A DNA stretch of 63,572 nt from Aerophototrophica crusticola (GTDB lineage Bacteria > Pseudomonadota > Alphaproteobacteria > Azospirillales > Azospirillaceae), in contig MOEB01000027.1 in assembly GCA_001939945.1 (NCBI GenBank), positions 1 to 63,572 of the forward strand. Direction: 5' to 3'. The number at the start of each line of letters is the position of its first letter. The stretch's first letter is position 1. A program made the translations under genes and the position numbers. The notes under the pieces are model-generated. The model searched no databases and was not told the origin of the DNA. It saw only the letters and a program-made list of their open reading frames with translations. Shown in pieces: positions 37,214 through 46,530 of the stretch.

Positions 37214-39341
37214 TCCGCCCCCTTCTCCCGCCGCCGCCGGCATCCGTCAACCTGTCCGGGGGCGCGGCCTGTTGCTGCTGGGCACCGCGTTGGTGGCCGC
37301 CCTGCCCGTGGCATCGCCCGCCGGGGCCCAGACCACCGCCGGCAGCCAACGGACGGAGGAGGTGGTGGTGATCGGCCGCCGGTCCGGCGTGCCGGCCTAT
37401 GAGCGGGCCTATGGTCCCACCGTGCTGGGGCCGGAGTTCCTGGACACCGCCCCGGAGCGGCGGCTGGACGAGGCCTTGCGCGCCGTGCCCGGCTTCAGCC
37501 TGTTCCGCCGCAGCGGCAGCCGCACCGCCAACCCGACGACCCAGGGCGTGAGCTTGCGCGGCCTGGGCCCCAACGGGGCGGGGCGCACCCTGGTGCTGGT
37601 GGACGGGGTGCCGGTGAACGACCCGTTCGGCGGCTGGGTCTATTGGGCGCGGCTGCCCACCGCCAGCACGGAGCGGGTGGTGATCACCCGCGGCGGCGGC
37701 GCCGGCCCCTGGGGCAACGCGGCCCTGGCCGGCACCATCCGGATCGAGACGCGGGCCACCGACGGGCTTTATGGGGAGGTGGCGGGCGGCAGCGACGGCA
37801 CCTTCCAGGGCCTGGGCAGCGTGGGCGGCAAGGCAGGCCCGTTCCGGCTGGGCCTGACCGCCAGCGCCTTCCAGACGGACGGCGTGCCCCTGGTGCGCAA
37901 GGACCGGCGCGGCCCCATCGACATCGACGCGGACGCCGAAGCCTACAACATCGACGGCACGGCCAGCCTGGAGCTGGGCACCGTCACCGCCACGGCGAAG
38001 CTGAGCGGCTTCCGGGAGCACCGGGGCAACGGCACCCCCTATACCGAGAACGCCACGGAGGCGCTGGAGGGCAGCCTGCGCCTGGTGGGCCAGGGGGCGG
38101 TGTCGTGGGAGGCGGTGGTCTATGCCCGCGACTGGACCTTCGACAGCACCTTTTCCGGCGTCAACGCCACCCGCACCGGGGAAACCCCGTCCCTGGACCA
38201 GTATGAGGTGCCGGCCACCGCCTATGGCGCCGTGTTCCAGGTGGGCTTCAAGCCATTCCCGGACCATGAGACGGATGTGGGCGCCGACATCCGCCTGACG
38301 GACGGGGAGACGCGGGAGTTCTTCACCTTCACCAACGGCGCCTATCGCCGCGACCGCGCCGCCGGCGGGGAGCAAGAGGTGGCGGGCCTCTTCGTGGAGC
38401 ATGCCTGGACCCCCGCCCCCACCCTGACCGTGACCGGGGGCCTGCGCTTCGACTGGTGGGAGAATGACGACGGCATCCGGCGGGAGGTGAACCTGGACAA
38501 TGGCGCCGTAGTGCGCAACGACCGGTTCGAGACCAAGTCCGGCCGGGTGCTGAACGGCCGGGCGGGCGTGGACTGGCAGGCGACGGAGCAGGTGGGCCTG
38601 CGGGCCGCCTTCTATACCGGCTTCCGCCTGCCCACCCTGAACGAGCTGTACCGCCCCTTCCGCGTGGGCAACGACATCACGGAGGCCAACCCCAACCTGG
38701 GGCCGGAGCGGCTGACGGGCGGGGAGGCGGGCGTGCGCTTCAGCCCCGTTCCGGGCTTGGAACTGTCCGCCACCTACTTCCACGCGCGGCTGGAGAACGC
38801 CGTGGACAATGTGGTGCTGCAAGAGACACCGGGCCTGAACGCCGCCACCGGCGTGTTCGTGCCCGCGGGCGGCAGCCTGGCGCAGCGGCGCGGACTGGAC
38901 CGGGTGGTGGCCAACGGCATCGAGGCGGAGCTGGACTGGGCCGCGCGAGACGATCTGCGCTTCCGCCTATCGTATCTCTACAGCGACAGCGAGATCGAGC
39001 GGGCGCAGGGCTTCGCGGCCCTGGAGGGCAACCGGCTGGGCCAGGCGCCCAAGCACCAGGGCACGGCGGAGGCGGAATGGCAGCCCCTGGACCCGCTGGT
39101 GCTGCGGCTCCAGGTGCGGGCCGTGGGCGAATCCTTCGAGGACAGCCGCAACACCCGCACCCTGGCCCCCTATGTCACCGGCGACGCCTATGTCGGCTAT
39201 GACATCACCGACGCCGTCCACCTGTTCGCCACGGTGGAGAACCTGACCGACCGCACCATCGAGACCGGCAAGCGCACCGACGGCCTGGTCAATATCGGGC
39301 CGGGACGGCAATGGCTGCTGGGGGCGAAGGCGCGGTTCTGA
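37206..39341 (+). CDS. TonB-dependent outer-membrane receptor
   Basis: A 711-residue beta-barrel receptor. The signal peptide is GLLLLGTALVAALPVASPAG, cleaved near AQ. The TonB box region has EEVVVIGRR. The plug domain carries LDEALRAVPGFSLFRRSGSR, GVSLRGLGPNGAGRTLVLVD and VVITRGGGAGPWGNAALAG. The barrel ends in an aromatic residue (LLGAKARF). The substrate could be a siderophore or a vitamin; no ligand genes adjoin. The extended frame from 37098 adds a Pro-rich stretch without signal character. It is divergent from the LytTR regulator. Confidence 0.88.
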   Translation: MRTPPPSPAAAGIRQPVRGRGLLLLGTALVAALPVASPAGAQTTAGSQRTEEVVVIGRRSGVPAYERAYGPTVLGPEFLDTAPERRLDEALRAVPGFSLFRRSGSRTANPTTQGVSLRGLGPNGAGRTLVLVDGVPVNDPFGGWVYWARLPTASTERVVITRGGGAGPWGNAALAGTIRIETRATDGLYGEVAGGSDGTFQGLGSVGGKAGPFRLGLTASAFQTDGVPLVRKDRRGPIDIDADAEAYNIDGTASLELGTVTATAKLSGFREHRGNGTPYTENATEALEGSLRLVGQGAVSWEAVVYARDWTFDSTFSGVNATRTGETPSLDQYEVPATAYGAVFQVGFKPFPDHETDVGADIRLTDGETREFFTFTNGAYRRDRAAGGEQEVAGLFVEHAWTPAPTLTVTGGLRFDWWENDDGIRREVNLDNGAVVRNDRFETKSGRVLNGRAGVDWQATEQVGLRAAFYTGFRLPTLNELYRPFRVGNDITEANPNLGPERLTGGEAGVRFSPVPGLELSATYFHARLENAVDNVVLQETPGLNAATGVFVPAGGSLAQRRGLDRVVANGIEAELDWAARDDLRFRLSYLYSDSEIERAQGFAALEGNRLGQAPKHQGTAEAEWQPLDPLVLRLQVRAVGESFEDSRNTRTLAPYVTGDAYVGYDITDAVHLFATVENLTDRTIETGKRTDGLVNIGPGRQWLLGAKARF

Positions 39342-39390
39342 GGGGGCTGCTGGCGGGCCGGGTTCCCGAACCGGCGGGCGGGGAGCCAAA

Positions 39391-39509
39391 AACATACACG
39401 AACACGCACCAACCACTCACGGACACGCACAAAAGGAAAATGCCTGCGGCGCAGCCAATTCATTGTGTGAATGTTCGTGTGTGTGTTTGTGCGTGTCCGT
39501 GAATGTTAT
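39391..39509. repeat. Reiterated-arm inverted repeat, type F copy 2
   Basis: The left arm (39391-39435) is made of CACGAACACGCACC / CACGGACACGCACAAA units. The right arm (39465-39509) is their complement. The spacer centre is TGCCTGCGGCGCAGCC (39441-39456), identical to the one in the copy at 59591-59706. It lies between the convergent TonB-receptor and leuC genes. Confidence 0.8.
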
Positions 39510-39570
39510 TTGATCTTCCCTCTCAAGGCGGGCACCGGGCGCCGGTCCCACCGACGCCCGGCCCATCGCG

Positions 39571-40998
39571 TCAGGCGGTGAACTCCCGCACGTCCGTCAG
39601 GCGGCCGGTCAGGGCGGCGGCGGCGGCCATGGCGGGGCTCATCAGGTGGGTGCGGCCGCCGGGGCCCTGGCGGCCCTCGAAGTTGCGGTTGCTGGTGCTG
39701 GCGCAGCGCTCGCCGGGCTTCAGCTTGTCGTCGTTCATGGCCAGGCACATGGAGCAGCCGGGTTCCCGCCAGTCGAAGCCGGCCTCCCGGAAGACCTTGT
39801 CCAGCCCCTCCGCCTCCGCCTGGTGCTTCACCAGGCCGGAGCCAGGGACGACCATGGCATAGACGCCGTCGGCCACCTTGCGGCCCCGCTTCAGCGCCTG
39901 CTCCGCCACCGCGGCGGCGGCGCGCAAATCCTCGATCCGGCTGTTGGTGCAGGACCCGATGAACACCTTCTGCACCGGCACCTCCGACAAGGGCGTGCCG
40001 GCGGTCAGGCCCATATAGGCCAGGGACCGTTCCACCGCCGCGCGCTTGTGCGGGTCGGCGAAGTCCGCCGGGCTGGGCACCGCGGCGGTGATCGGGGCCA
40101 CGTCCTCCGGGCTGGTGCCCCAGGTCACCAGCGGGGCGATGGTGGCGGCGTCGATGAAGATTTCCTTGTCGTAGGATGCGCCCTCATCCGACGGCAGGGT
40201 CTTCCAGTAGGCCACCGCCTGCTCGAAGGCGCCGGCCTTGGGCGCGCGCGGGCGGCCCTTCAGGTAGGCGAAGGTGGTCTCATCAGGGGCGATCAGGCCG
40301 GCGCGGGCGCCCGCCTCGATGGCCATGTTGCAGACCGTCATCCGGCCTTCCATGGAAAGCCCGCGGATGGCGCTGCCGGCATACTCGATGACATAGCCGG
40401 TGCCGCCGGCGGTGCCCAGGGCGCCGATGATGGCCAGGGTCACGTCCTTGGCGGTGACGCCGAGGGGCAGGTCCCCCTCCACCGTCACCCGCATGTTCCT
40501 GGACTTCTTCATCAGCAGGGTCTGGGTGGCCAGCACATGCTCCACGTCCGACGTGCCGATGCCGAAGGCCAGCGCCCCGAAGGCCCCGTGGGTGGAGGTG
40601 TGGCTGTCGCCGCAGACGATGGTCAGGCCCGGCTGGGTCACGCCCTGCTCCGGCCCCACCACGTGGACGATGCCCTGGCGGATGTCCGCCATGTCCAGGT
40701 ACTCGACCCCGAACTCCCGCGCGTTGATGGCGAGCTGCTCCACCTGGATGCGGCTCTCCTCATTCTTGATGCCTTCCAGCCGGTCGGGGCTGGTGGGCAC
40801 GTTGTGGTCGGCCACGGCCAGGGTCTTGGCCGGCTGCCGCACGGGACGGTTCGCCAGGCGCAGCCCCTCGAAGGCCTGCGGGCTCGTCACCTCGTGCACC
40901 AGGTGCAGGTCGATGTACAGGACGGCGGTCCCGTCCTCCTGCCGGTGGACGACGTGGCTGTCCCAGATCTTGTCGTACAGGGTGCGCGGCGTGGCCAT
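39571..40998 (-). CDS. leuC: 3-Isopropylmalate dehydratase large subunit
   Basis: [4Fe-4S] aconitase-family enzyme of leucine synthesis, working with LeuD. The 475-residue product shows [20 protein letters not shown], the cluster cysteine in [17 protein letters not shown], and the pair in [20 protein letters not shown]. It starts [17 protein letters not shown]. leuD and leuB are not in the window. The gene converges on the TonB-receptor gene across a type F repeat. Confidence 0.95.
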   Translation of the reverse strand: MATPRTLYDKIWDSHVVHRQEDGTAVLYIDLHLVHEVTSPQAFEGLRLANRPVRQPAKTLAVADHNVPTSPDRLEGIKNEESRIQVEQLAINAREFGVEYLDMADIRQGIVHVVGPEQGVTQPGLTIVCGDSHTSTHGAFGALAFGIGTSDVEHVLATQTLLMKKSRNMRVTVEGDLPLGVTAKDVTLAIIGALGTAGGTGYVIEYAGSAIRGLSMEGRMTVCNMAIEAGARAGLIAPDETTFAYLKGRPRAPKAGAFEQAVAYWKTLPSDEGASYDKEIFIDAATIAPLVTWGTSPEDVAPITAAVPSPADFADPHKRAAVERSLAYMGLTAGTPLSEVPVQKVFIGSCTNSRIEDLRAAAAVAEQALKRGRKVADGVYAMVVPGSGLVKHQAEAEGLDKVFREAGFDWREPGCSMCLAMNDDKLKPGERCASTSNRNFEGRQGPGGRTHLMSPAMAAAAALTGRLTDVREFTA

Positions 40999-41183
40999 GG
41001 GATCACTCGACTAGGGTAGGGTCGGGTCTCGTTCTAACCGGAAAGGTCCGTGGCGTGGATGCGCCATTTTGTTTCGCGGAAAGCCGACCTTACCCCCTGC
41101 CGCACCCGCGAACAAGCCCGCCAGGATGCCCGCCCGAGCATGGGAAGGGTGCGGGAATGGGGGGGCAGGCGTCGCCCCTGGCC

Positions 41184-42473
41184 TCAGGGCTTCCCCGCCT
41201 CCCCCACCACCGGCGCCTGTTCCCTCATGTGCTCCGCCTTCCAGCGCATGGCCATCTCGATGCGGTTGCGGCCGCTGGGGTGGGTGTAGAACAGGAACTC
41301 CTCCAAGGGGCCGGGGTCGAGCTTGCGGTATTCGGCCAGCTTCAGGGCGATGGTGGCGAAGGCGTCGGGTTCCCGCGCGGCGTTCAGGCCGAAGATGTCG
41401 GCCTCGATCTCGTTGCTCCGGGTGATGGTGTTGGTCACCGGGGTCATCAGGGTGAACCACAGGCTGAACAGCGCCAGCGCCAGGGGCGCCCCGGCCGGGT
41501 CCGCCACGCCGCGGATGCCCCAGCCCCTCCCGAAACCATTTGCCACCCGCGGGAAGGCCCAGTGGACGAAGGCGAAGCCGGCCAGGATGACGGCGCCCAG
41601 CTTCAACAGCGCCTCGTCGATGTGGCCCAGGGCGTAATGCCCGATCTCATGCCCCATGACGGCGGCCACCTCCTCCGGCGTGCCGCGGTTCAGCAGGTTG
41701 TCGTTCAGGCTGACCCTTGTGGTGCCGAACAGGCCGGAGACGTTGGCGCTGACCCGGTTGGTCTGGCGGGAGGCGTCGACCATGTAGACCTCCTCCGCCG
41801 GCACGCCGTTGGCCCGGGCCATGGACAGGATGCGGTCCCGCAAAGGCCCCTCCGCCAGGGGCTTGTAGTCGTTGAAGATGGGGGCGATGAAGACGGGGGA
41901 GATGGCGATGCCGACCACCAGGAAGACCATGGCCACGCCCGTGCCCCACAGCCACCAGCGCCGCGGGCTGCGCCGGACCACCGCATAGATCACCGCCACG
42001 ATGAGGGAGGTGATGACCAGGCTGAGCGCCGTGCCGATGGCCTGTTCCCCCGCCCAGGCGCCGAAGCTCTGGGTGGACAGGCCGTATTGGTGCTCCCGCA
42101 CGAAGTCCGTGTAGATGGACCAGGGCAGGGTCTGGACCGTCAGGGCCAGGATCAGGCCGGCGGCGTAGAGGAAGACCTGCACGAAGCGGGCCTTCGTCAC
42201 CCGCTCCGCCCGATCCCGCAGCCGGGCGGACAGGCCGGTCCCCAGCAGCAGCCAGCAGGCGCCCAGGGTCCAGAGCAGGCCCCAGAGGATCAGCCAGTAG
42301 CCGCCCTCGAAATAGGCGTCGGACCTGGCCCGGGCCTCCGCCGGCAGGCTGTCCAGGTAGGCTTGGGTGGCCGCCTGCACGTCGAAGCCTTGGGAACCGC
42401 CTTGCGCCAGGGCCGCGGACCCGGCCAGCGCGGCCCCGATCCCCAGGGCTGCCGCCCACACGAACCGCCCCAT
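41184..42473 (-). CDS. M48 family metalloprotease (Ste24/CAAX-protease type)
   Basis: A 429-residue membrane zinc protease. It has an N-terminal signal-like segment, four or five helices, and the catalytic AAVMGHEIGHYALGH with HEIGH at about 275-279. The third zinc ligand is in RSNEIEADIFGLNAAREPDA. The C-terminus has HPSGRNRIEMAMRW, typical of Ste24-type enzymes ('HPS' motif). It probably degrades misfolded membrane proteins. In many alphaproteobacteria it lies near fdxA, carD and an S4-domain gene; here only the S4 gene is close. Confidence 0.88.
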   Translation of the reverse strand: MGRFVWAAALGIGAALAGSAALAQGGSQGFDVQAATQAYLDSLPAEARARSDAYFEGGYWLILWGLLWTLGACWLLLGTGLSARLRDRAERVTKARFVQVFLYAAGLILALTVQTLPWSIYTDFVREHQYGLSTQSFGAWAGEQAIGTALSLVITSLIVAVIYAVVRRSPRRWWLWGTGVAMVFLVVGIAISPVFIAPIFNDYKPLAEGPLRDRILSMARANGVPAEEVYMVDASRQTNRVSANVSGLFGTTRVSLNDNLLNRGTPEEVAAVMGHEIGHYALGHIDEALLKLGAVILAGFAFVHWAFPRVANGFGRGWGIRGVADPAGAPLALALFSLWFTLMTPVTNTITRSNEIEADIFGLNAAREPDAFATIALKLAEYRKLDPGPLEEFLFYTHPSGRNRIEMAMRWKAEHMREQAPVVGEAGKP

Positions 42474-42544
42474 CCCCGCCCCCTGTGCCGCTTGTCGTTG
42501 CGGGGAGCGTAACCCTGGCCGGGGGCGCGGGAAAGGGGGACCAG

Positions 42545-42600
42545 AGCGTGTTTACGCTGGCCGTAAACACGCTTCGGCGGCGACTGAGGAGAACAAATGG
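42545..42600. repeat. Hairpin element, type G copy 2
   Basis: A perfect 12-bp hairpin AGCGTGTTTACG / CGTAAACACGCT (42545-42573) is followed by TCGGCGGCGACTGAGGAG, then AACAAATGG. It resembles the copy at 23116-23232 with the GC-rich middle removed. It lies between the M48 and S4 genes. Confidence 0.65.
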
Positions 42601-42963
42601 CTACACCCGCGGCAGCCGCGTCTCCGGCGTGGGCGGGGACAGGTCCTCGTACAGGGCCTGGGCCTCCGGGGCCGGGCCGCGGCGGGCGGCCAGGGCCAGG
42701 ATCTTGATGACCCGGATGTGGGGGCCCAGGGGGAAGGTCAGCACGTCCCCCGCCCGCACCATGTGGCTGGCCTTGGTCACCGGCGCCCCGCCGGTGCGGA
42801 TGGAGCCCGAGGTACAGAGCTTGGCCGCCAGGCTGCGCGTCTTCACGAAGCGGGCGTACCACAGCCACTTGTCCAGCCGCAGCCGCCCCTGGGCCAGGTC
42901 GGCGGCGTCGGCCGGGTCGCTGGTGCTGGTGTCGTCGTTCTTCCCGTCCCCTTTCCCGGCCAT
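42601..42963 (-). CDS. S4-domain RNA-binding protein (Hsp15-like)
   Basis: A 120-residue protein with one S4 domain: RLRLDKWLWYARFVKTRSLA, then LCTSGSIRTGGAPVTKASHM and VRAGDVLTFPLG. This matches the heat-shock protein 15 family, which rescues stalled 50S subunits carrying nascent chains. The ATG at 42963 has GGGAGGG upstream and is preferred over 42984. It ends with a short acidic/Pro-rich tail. The neighbouring esterase gene ends 17 bp upstream. Confidence 0.85.
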   Translation of the reverse strand: MAGKGDGKNDDTSTSDPADAADLAQGRLRLDKWLWYARFVKTRSLAAKLCTSGSIRTGGAPVTKASHMVRAGDVLTFPLGPHIRVIKILALAARRGPAPEAQALYEDLSPPTPETRLPRV

Positions 42964-42980
42964 GGCTACCCTCCCCCCCG

Positions 42981-43991
42981 TCACGCCGACAGGGCCTTGG
43001 CCAGGAAGGGCAGGCTTTCGTCCATGCGGTAATCCACGCCGCTGTGGTCGTCGGGGAATTCCTCATACCGGTGCTTGATGCCCAGGGCCTCCAGCCGCCG
43101 GTGCAGGCGGCGGGCGCCATAGACGAGGTTGTACTGGTCGCGGTCGCCGCAGTCGATGTACAGCGCCTTCAGGTCCCGCAGGCCGTCGGCATGCTTTTCC
43201 AGCAGCATCAGCGGGTCCCAGTCCAGCCAGGCGGCCCAGCGCTCCGGGATGATTTCGCAGGTCTCCAGGTCCACCGGCAGGCGGATGCCCAGATAGGCCT
43301 TGGGGTCCGGGTCATAGGTGGCGGCCATGCACAGCATCATCAGGACATGGGTGTCCTTGCCGTCGGGCTTCCTGGCCGACTCGAACTTGCGCATGAAGCC
43401 CTCGATGCCGAGGTCATGCTTGGCGAGCGCGCGGAGCACGCCGGGGAATTCGGGCAGGTAGCACCATTCGAACGCCACGTCGCCGGAATGGCAGGCGGCG
43501 GCGGCCCAGAAATCCGGCCGCAGCAGGGCGTGGGCCATGGCGCCATAGCCGCCGCTGCTTTTGCCGAAGATCCCGCGCCGGCCGGGGCCGCCGCAGCCGA
43601 ACTGCCGCTCCACGAAGGGCACCATCTCCTGGCAGATCACGTCCATCCAAGGGCCCAAGGCCGCGCTGTTGACATACTGGTTGCCGCCCAGCCGGGTGAA
43701 GCAGTCCGGGAAGGCCACGACCACCGGCGGCATCTCCCCCGCCGCGATCAGGCGGTCCAGCCGCTCCGGCACGTTCTCCCCGAAGGCGCGCCAGTTGGTG
43801 TGGGCGGGGCCGCCCGCCGTGTAGCCCACGATGTCCACCAGCAGGGGCAGCCCGGCCCCGTCATGGCCGGCGGGAACATAGACATGCACCTCCCGCTCCG
43901 TCGGGTCCCCTTGCAGGTTCCCGTCCAGCAGCCGGCAATCCAGCACCAGCCGGTGCAGGGTGCCGCGGGGGGTGTCATGGGCCTTGCGCAT
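42981..43991 (-). CDS. Esterase-D-like alpha/beta hydrolase
   Basis: A 336-residue putative esterase. The fold is suggested by VHVYVPAGHDGAGLPLLVDI, then VVVAFPDCFTRLGGNQYVNS and the nucleophile elbow GIFGKSSGGYGAMAHALL (Ser about 146). A C-terminal catalytic His lies in EEFPDDHSGVDYRMDE. GGAGGAAACGG stands directly before the ATG at 43991, which is preferred over 44039. The family includes S-formylglutathione hydrolase and mycolyl-type esterases; the substrate here is unknown. Confidence 0.8.
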   Translation of the reverse strand: MRKAHDTPRGTLHRLVLDCRLLDGNLQGDPTEREVHVYVPAGHDGAGLPLLVDIVGYTAGGPAHTNWRAFGENVPERLDRLIAAGEMPPVVVAFPDCFTRLGGNQYVNSAALGPWMDVICQEMVPFVERQFGCGGPGRRGIFGKSSGGYGAMAHALLRPDFWAAAACHSGDVAFEWCYLPEFPGVLRALAKHDLGIEGFMRKFESARKPDGKDTHVLMMLCMAATYDPDPKAYLGIRLPVDLETCEIIPERWAAWLDWDPLMLLEKHADGLRDLKALYIDCGDRDQYNLVYGARRLHRRLEALGIKHRYEEFPDDHSGVDYRMDESLPFLAKALSA

Positions 43992-44129
43992 CCGTTTCCT
44001 CCGGTCCGGGCGGCTGGGACGCCGCCTCTGTTCCCGCATTCATGCCAGGGTCATGGCGGGAACGCCAGGGGAGGGCTTATGCGAGGGGCCGGGTGCCGCC
44101 ATCCGGCGGCTTGGCTCCTGCCGCTGGCT

Positions 44130-44681
44130 TCAAAGCCCCATGGGCGCGTCCGGCGGGGCGATGCCGGGGGGGAAGGCGGTCTGGCCCAGGCGGGCGCGGT
44201 GTTCGTGCAGGGCCCAGTGGACGCTGGGGAAAGCCAGTTCCTTCCAGGGGATGTCGTCCCAGGCGAACAGGGCCACGGCCTCGCTCTCCGGCCCCGCCTC
44301 CACGTCGGGGGAGACAAGGCCCGCGCGGTAGATCAGCTGCACCTGGCTGATCCTGGGGATGTTGTAGACGGCCAGCAGGCAATCCACCCGGATGCGGGCG
44401 CGGGCTTCCTCCCAGGCTTCCCGGGCGGCCCCTTCCTCCGTGCTCTCACCCAGCTCCATGAAGCCGGCGGGCAGGGTCCAGTAACCTTTGCGCGGGTGGA
44501 TGGCCCGCTTGCACAGCAGGATGCGCCCGTCGGGGGCGCTGACCACCGAGCCGACGATGATCTTCGGGTTTTCGTACGCGATATAGCCGCAGTCCGGGCA
44601 GACCAGCCGCTCCCGGTCCTCGCCGGCGGGGATGGTGCGGATGCGGGGGCCGGCGGGCGCTTGGGCGGGCGTGTCGCTCAT
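44130..44681 (-). CDS. Nudix hydrolase with N-terminal zinc ribbon
   Basis: A 183-residue protein. A two-cysteine knuckle LVCPDCGYIAYENPKIIVGS (Cys28, Cys31) resembles the NudC/ADP-ribose pyrophosphatase type. The Nudix box runs from GFMELGESTEEGAAREAWEE with the catalytic glutamates. Probable substrates are nucleoside diphosphate derivatives such as ADP-ribose or NADH. The ATG at 44681 (MSDTPAQ) is preferred to the one at 44729. It stands alone between the esterase and entericidin genes. Confidence 0.85.
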   Translation of the reverse strand: MSDTPAQAPAGPRIRTIPAGEDRERLVCPDCGYIAYENPKIIVGSVVSAPDGRILLCKRAIHPRKGYWTLPAGFMELGESTEEGAAREAWEEARARIRVDCLLAVYNIPRISQVQLIYRAGLVSPDVEAGPESEAVALFAWDDIPWKELAFPSVHWALHEHRARLGQTAFPPGIAPPDAPMGL

Positions 44682-44789
44682 GCCGGCAAGATGGGCCGGT
44701 CGGGGCCGCACCGCAAGGGTGGCGCGCAAGGCCGGACGGGGAAGTGGGGGCGGCGGCCGGGGGATGCCCCCGTGCCGCCGCCCTGGCGC

Positions 44790-44942
44790 TTACTTGTTGC
44801 GGTCGGCGGCCTTCTCCACGGCCTGGCCGCCGGACTGCAGGTCCTGGCCCGCGCCCTCGACGGTGTTGCAGGCGGACAGGCCGGCCATCGCAAGAAGAAG
44901 GCCGGCGGCGCTGAGCGTCTTCCAAGAGAAACGCTTGGTCAT
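44790..44942 (-). CDS. Entericidin A/B-family lipoprotein
   Basis: A 50-residue small lipoprotein. The signal with lipobox is LLAMAGLSACNTVEG (Cys about 25), and the tail GAGQDLQSGGQAVEKAADRN is diagnostic of entericidins. It is anchored in the membrane and associated with envelope stress and cell-lysis control in enterobacteria. GGAAGGAAC precedes the ATG. No EcnA/EcnB pair is visible, only one gene. Confidence 0.88.
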   Translation of the reverse strand: MTKRFSWKTLSAAGLLLAMAGLSACNTVEGAGQDLQSGGQAVEKAADRNK

Positions 44943-45101
44943 GATTGTTCCTTCCAGTGGCGCCGGACGGAACACGTCCGGGTCTTGTCCTGCCCGCACC
45001 AGCGGCACGGGTCGGTGGAAGGAACGTGGACTTGTCAACAAGGTTCCCGAGTACCGGCGGTGGTACGCCCAGCCATGCACCCCGTGGGTACCAACCCGGG
45101 G

Positions 45102-46298
45102 TCAGTCCCCCAGCTTGACCTTGCCGGCACCGAGCTGCTGCACCGTGGGGGTGCCGGTGACCTTGGCGACGGTGACGCTGCCGGGCCCGGTGACAAGCAC
45201 CTGCGGGTCCGCCGCCGTGCCGTTGAAGCGCACGGTCCCCATGCCGGTGACCCCCGCCTGGAACCGGTCGGCGGCGCCGTCGGCGATGTCCACCTTGCCG
45301 ACGCCCTGGAAGGCCAGGGCCACCGGCCCGGCCACGGAGGCCACCTGCACGTCGCCCGAGCCGGGGATGGACAGGGTCAGGCCCTCGCGCACCGGGCCCA
45401 GCCGCAGGGTGCCGGCGCCGTTCACCTCCGCGAAGGCCTGGCCGGCACCGGCGGCGCTGACGTCAGCCTGGGCCGGCACCTGCACCGCCAGCAGCCCGTC
45501 CACCCGTCCCAGCCTGACCTCCCCGGTCTGGGTCACGCGCACCCGGGCCGAGGCGACCGTGCCCGGGATGTCCACCCGGCCGCGGGCCAGTTCCAGCCGC
45601 ACGGGGGCGCCCAGGTCGCCGTCCACCACCAGCTCGCCGGTATGGTTGTTCAGCAGCAGGGGCGTGCCCTTCGGCACGGTGAATTCAAGGTCGGTGCGCG
45701 GCTCCCTGTCAGGGCCGGGGCCGGTGACCCAGAGCAGCCCGTCCTGGACCTCCAGATTGTAGCGCTTGCGGCTGTTGGTCATGCTGAACAGCACGCCGGC
45801 CGCCTTTTCGTCCACCCGGATGGTGACGCGGCCATAGATGTTGGCCAGCCGCAGCCCGGCCGGGGCGTTGGCCGTGGCCACCACCCGGTTGGTCCCGTCG
45901 GCGGCGCTTGTCCGCTCCAGGTAGCGGATGCCACCGTCATGGCCGGGCATCGATTCGGATGGCGCCGTGGCCAGCTTGGCCGCCATGTCGGCCGCGGCGC
46001 GCACGGAGCGGCTGATGGCGTCCAGGTCCACCATACCGGGGCTGGTCGCCCGCAACGGCGCCGGGGCGGGTGCCGGCGGCATCGGCGGCAAGGGGGGGAG
46101 CGGGGCCCGGGCGGCCACCGGGCGGGCGGGGGGCTGCGGCGCCTCCTCCCCCATGGACAGGCCCCAAGCCACCATGGCCACGGTCACGGCCAGGGCCGCG
46201 ATGCCCCCCATGGGGATGCCCGGGGTCAGTCGGGTGCGGGGAGCGGCAAGGCTGGCGTCCATCGGTCGCGTCCTGGGCATGTCGTCTGGGTCCCTCAT
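45102..46298 (-). CDS. Membrane-anchored protein with a GIN/DUF2807-like beta-repeat domain
   Basis: About 398 residues. One N-terminal membrane helix (about 27-46, GIAALAVTVAMVAWGLSM) is followed by a Pro/Ala-rich linker. The long C-terminal half has repeating short beta strands (GSGDVQVASVAGPVALAFQG, then GVGKVDIADGAADRF). The 'G-x-G-x-V' rhythm resembles the GIN (DUF2807) head domain. AAGGGG precedes the ATG at 46298; ATGs at 46280 and 46262 are alternatives. It may be a periplasmic adhesion or sensor domain. Function unknown. Confidence 0.65.
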   Translation of the reverse strand: MRDPDDMPRTRPMDASLAAPRTRLTPGIPMGGIAALAVTVAMVAWGLSMGEEAPQPPARPVAARAPLPPLPPMPPAPAPAPLRATSPGMVDLDAISRSVRAAADMAAKLATAPSESMPGHDGGIRYLERTSAADGTNRVVATANAPAGLRLANIYGRVTIRVDEKAAGVLFSMTNSRKRYNLEVQDGLLWVTGPGPDREPRTDLEFTVPKGTPLLLNNHTGELVVDGDLGAPVRLELARGRVDIPGTVASARVRVTQTGEVRLGRVDGLLAVQVPAQADVSAAGAGQAFAEVNGAGTLRLGPVREGLTLSIPGSGDVQVASVAGPVALAFQGVGKVDIADGAADRFQAGVTGMGTVRFNGTAADPQVLVTGPGSVTVAKVTGTPTVQQLGAGKVKLGD

Positions 46299-46447
46299 GC
46301 CCCTTAGGATAGACTGCCCCACGCGGCTGTCATGCGCGGTTTCACGGCGGTTACAAAAGTCATGGACCGGACAAGGTGCCGCGTCCCACCGCCCTTCCGG
46401 GCCCACCCGGCAGCCTTTCGACGCCAAGAACCGTCATAAGACCCGCT

Positions 46448-46501
46448 ACAACCCATTGTACCATACAAGTAGACTCAATATGTTCGGCACAACCCTTGTA
46501 C
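46448..46501 (+). promoter_or_regulatory. Promoter and direct repeats of the RHH gene
   Basis: A good sigma-70-like promoter: TTGTAC (46456-46461), 17-bp spacer, TATGTT (46479-46484). The direct repeats ACAACCCATTGTAC (46448-46461) and ACAACCCTTGTAC (46489-46501) start 41 bp apart. One overlaps the -35 hexamer and the other the expected transcription start. This suggests autoregulation by the downstream ribbon-helix-helix protein. Confidence 0.6.
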
Positions 46502-46530
46502 AGGCCAGAACCTATGGCGGAAGGTCGTTG

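Noticed and set aside
37056-38822. A 588-codon open frame antisense to the TonB receptor
   Set aside because: No domain is visible and the composition is typical of antisense frames here.
43044-46307. A 1087-codon open frame on the plus strand
   Set aside because: It lies antisense to the esterase, Nudix, entericidin and GIN-domain-like genes and has low-complexity His/Gln/Gly-rich composition, as expected for a shadow frame in GC-rich DNA.
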